Source of the DNA: Desulfovibrio sp.
Lineage (GTDB): Bacteria; Desulfobacterota; Desulfovibrionia; Desulfovibrionales; Desulfovibrionaceae
Assembly (NCBI GenBank): GCA_020217165.1
Contig: JAIWOE010000105.1
Span: 1-13,407, forward strand
Length of the DNA: 13,407 bases
Direction: 5' to 3'
Under the pieces are notes generated by a model, which was not told the DNA's origin, searched no databases, and was given only the letters and a program-made list of their open reading frames with translations. Position numbers and translations under genes: made by a program. Positions 12,842 through 13,407 of the stretch are shown one piece after another (position 1 is the stretch's first letter; each line of letters begins with the position of its first letter).

Positions 12842-13407
12842 CGGCTGCTTCCGGCCCCCCCGTCGGCCTGATCTGTCTCGTCGGCCCCACGGGGGTTGGC
12901 AAGACGGCGGCGTCCCTGCACCTGGCCCGGACCTTCAACGGGGTGGTCATCAACCTGGATTCCCGGCAGGTGTATGCCGAGTTCCCCATCATCACGGCCC
13001 AGCCTTCGCCGGAGGAGCAGGCCGTCTGCCCACACTATCTGTATGGCATGCTGCCAGCCGAGGAGAAGCTCTCCGCCGGCCGGTTTGCGGAACTGGCCGG
13101 CAGCGTGGCCATCTCCCACTGGCGTCAGGGCCGCCTGCCCCTGGTGGTGGGTGGTACGGGACTATACCTGCGGGCCCTGGTGCAGGGGCTGGCGGACATC
13201 CCCCCCGTGCCCGCATCCATTCAGCGGGAAGTGCTTGCGGAGCTTGACCGCCTGGGGCCCGAGGCCCTGCATGCCCGACTGGCCGGGGTGGACCCGGCCA
13301 CTGCGGCGCGCCTGGCGCCGCGGGACCGCCAGCGCATTGCCCGCGCCCTGGAGGTGCATGCCGCCACGGGCCGGCCCCTCACCTGGTGGCATGCGCAGCA
13401 GGCCCAA
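12838..13407 (+). CDS. miaA: tRNA dimethylallyltransferase MiaA (3' end beyond the window)
   Basis: MiaA adds a dimethylallyl group to N6 of A37 in tRNAs that read codons starting with U. The frame opens with ATG at 12838, overlapping the coaD stop as ATGA, and stays open for 190 codons to the right edge without a stop. The P-loop GPTGVGKT is at residues 16-23. It is followed by the substrate motif INLDSRQVY, a PSPEEQAVCPHYLYG segment (family PHHL), SAGRFAELA, VVGGTGLYLRAL, and RQRIARALEVHAATGRPL near the edge. Full-length MiaA is about 300 aa, so roughly a third is missing. It follows two genes for translation and cofactor functions in one operon. Confidence 0.95.
   Translation, partial: MTAASGPPVGLICLVGPTGVGKTAASLHLARTFNGVVINLDSRQVYAEFPIITAQPSPEEQAVCPHYLYGMLPAEEKLSAGRFAELAGSVAISHWRQGRLPLVVGGTGLYLRALVQGLADIPPVPASIQREVLAELDRLGPEALHARLAGVDPATAARLAPRDRQRIARALEVHAATGRPLTWWHAQQAQ

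Overview
The window is a GC-rich (roughly 60-65% G+C by eye), gene-dense bacterial chromosome segment of housekeeping type. The gene content and protein flavour point to a Gram-negative sulfate reducer of the Desulfovibrionales (Desulfovibrio or a close relative). The signs are an aroQ-efp-ftsK-lolA run, a flavoredoxin-like flavin reductase, a Cys-rich DUF1847 protein, and a LolA carrier that implies an outer membrane. This assignment is inference from remembered family resemblance, not from a database search.

Layout. (1) 1-375, minus strand: the 5' end of an unrecognised gene running off the left edge, then an elongator tRNA-Met(CAU) with its own Rho-independent terminator and a candidate promoter. 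(2) 376-1173, minus: uppP/bacA, undecaprenyl-diphosphatase. (3) 1174-1428: a 255-bp divergent intergenic region with a good sigma70-type promoter on the plus strand and a weaker one on the minus strand. (4) 1429-1659, plus: a 76-aa unknown protein whose 3' end overlaps the convergent engB/ysxC (1647-2375, minus) by 13 bp. (5) 2395-7124, plus: a likely aroQ-efp-ftsK-lolA operon ending in a strong terminator at 7169-7206 that reaches into the end of the convergent rluB-type pseudouridine synthase (7186-7953, minus). (6) 8108-9393: a DUF1847 Cys-rich protein (plus) converging on a flavoredoxin-like flavin reductase (minus), with a 10-bp hairpin between them. (7) 9541-9976, plus: two overlapping small unknown genes behind a sigma54-like element. 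(8) 10082-13407, plus: a tight cluster of a beta-CASP metallo-beta-lactamase (RNase-type), rsmD, coaD and miaA, the last cut by the right edge.

The genes serve cell-envelope lipid recycling (uppP), lipoprotein sorting (lolA), chromosome segregation (ftsK), ribosome, tRNA and rRNA biogenesis (engB, efp, rluB, rsmD, miaA, tRNA-Met), aromatic and CoA biosynthesis (aroQ, coaD), probable RNA processing (beta-CASP protein) and redox chemistry. I see no transposase, integrase, phage gene, CRISPR array, toxin-antitoxin pair or defence cassette, and I do not think the window holds a clearly new multi-gene system. The points worth a second look are local: a 94-bp out-of-frame overlap of rsmD and coaD, three small in-frame repeat insertions (in ftsK, the flavin reductase and the beta-CASP protein), a terminator sharing bases with a stop codon, two small orphan genes with a possible sigma54 promoter, and phased repeats upstream of the left-edge gene.
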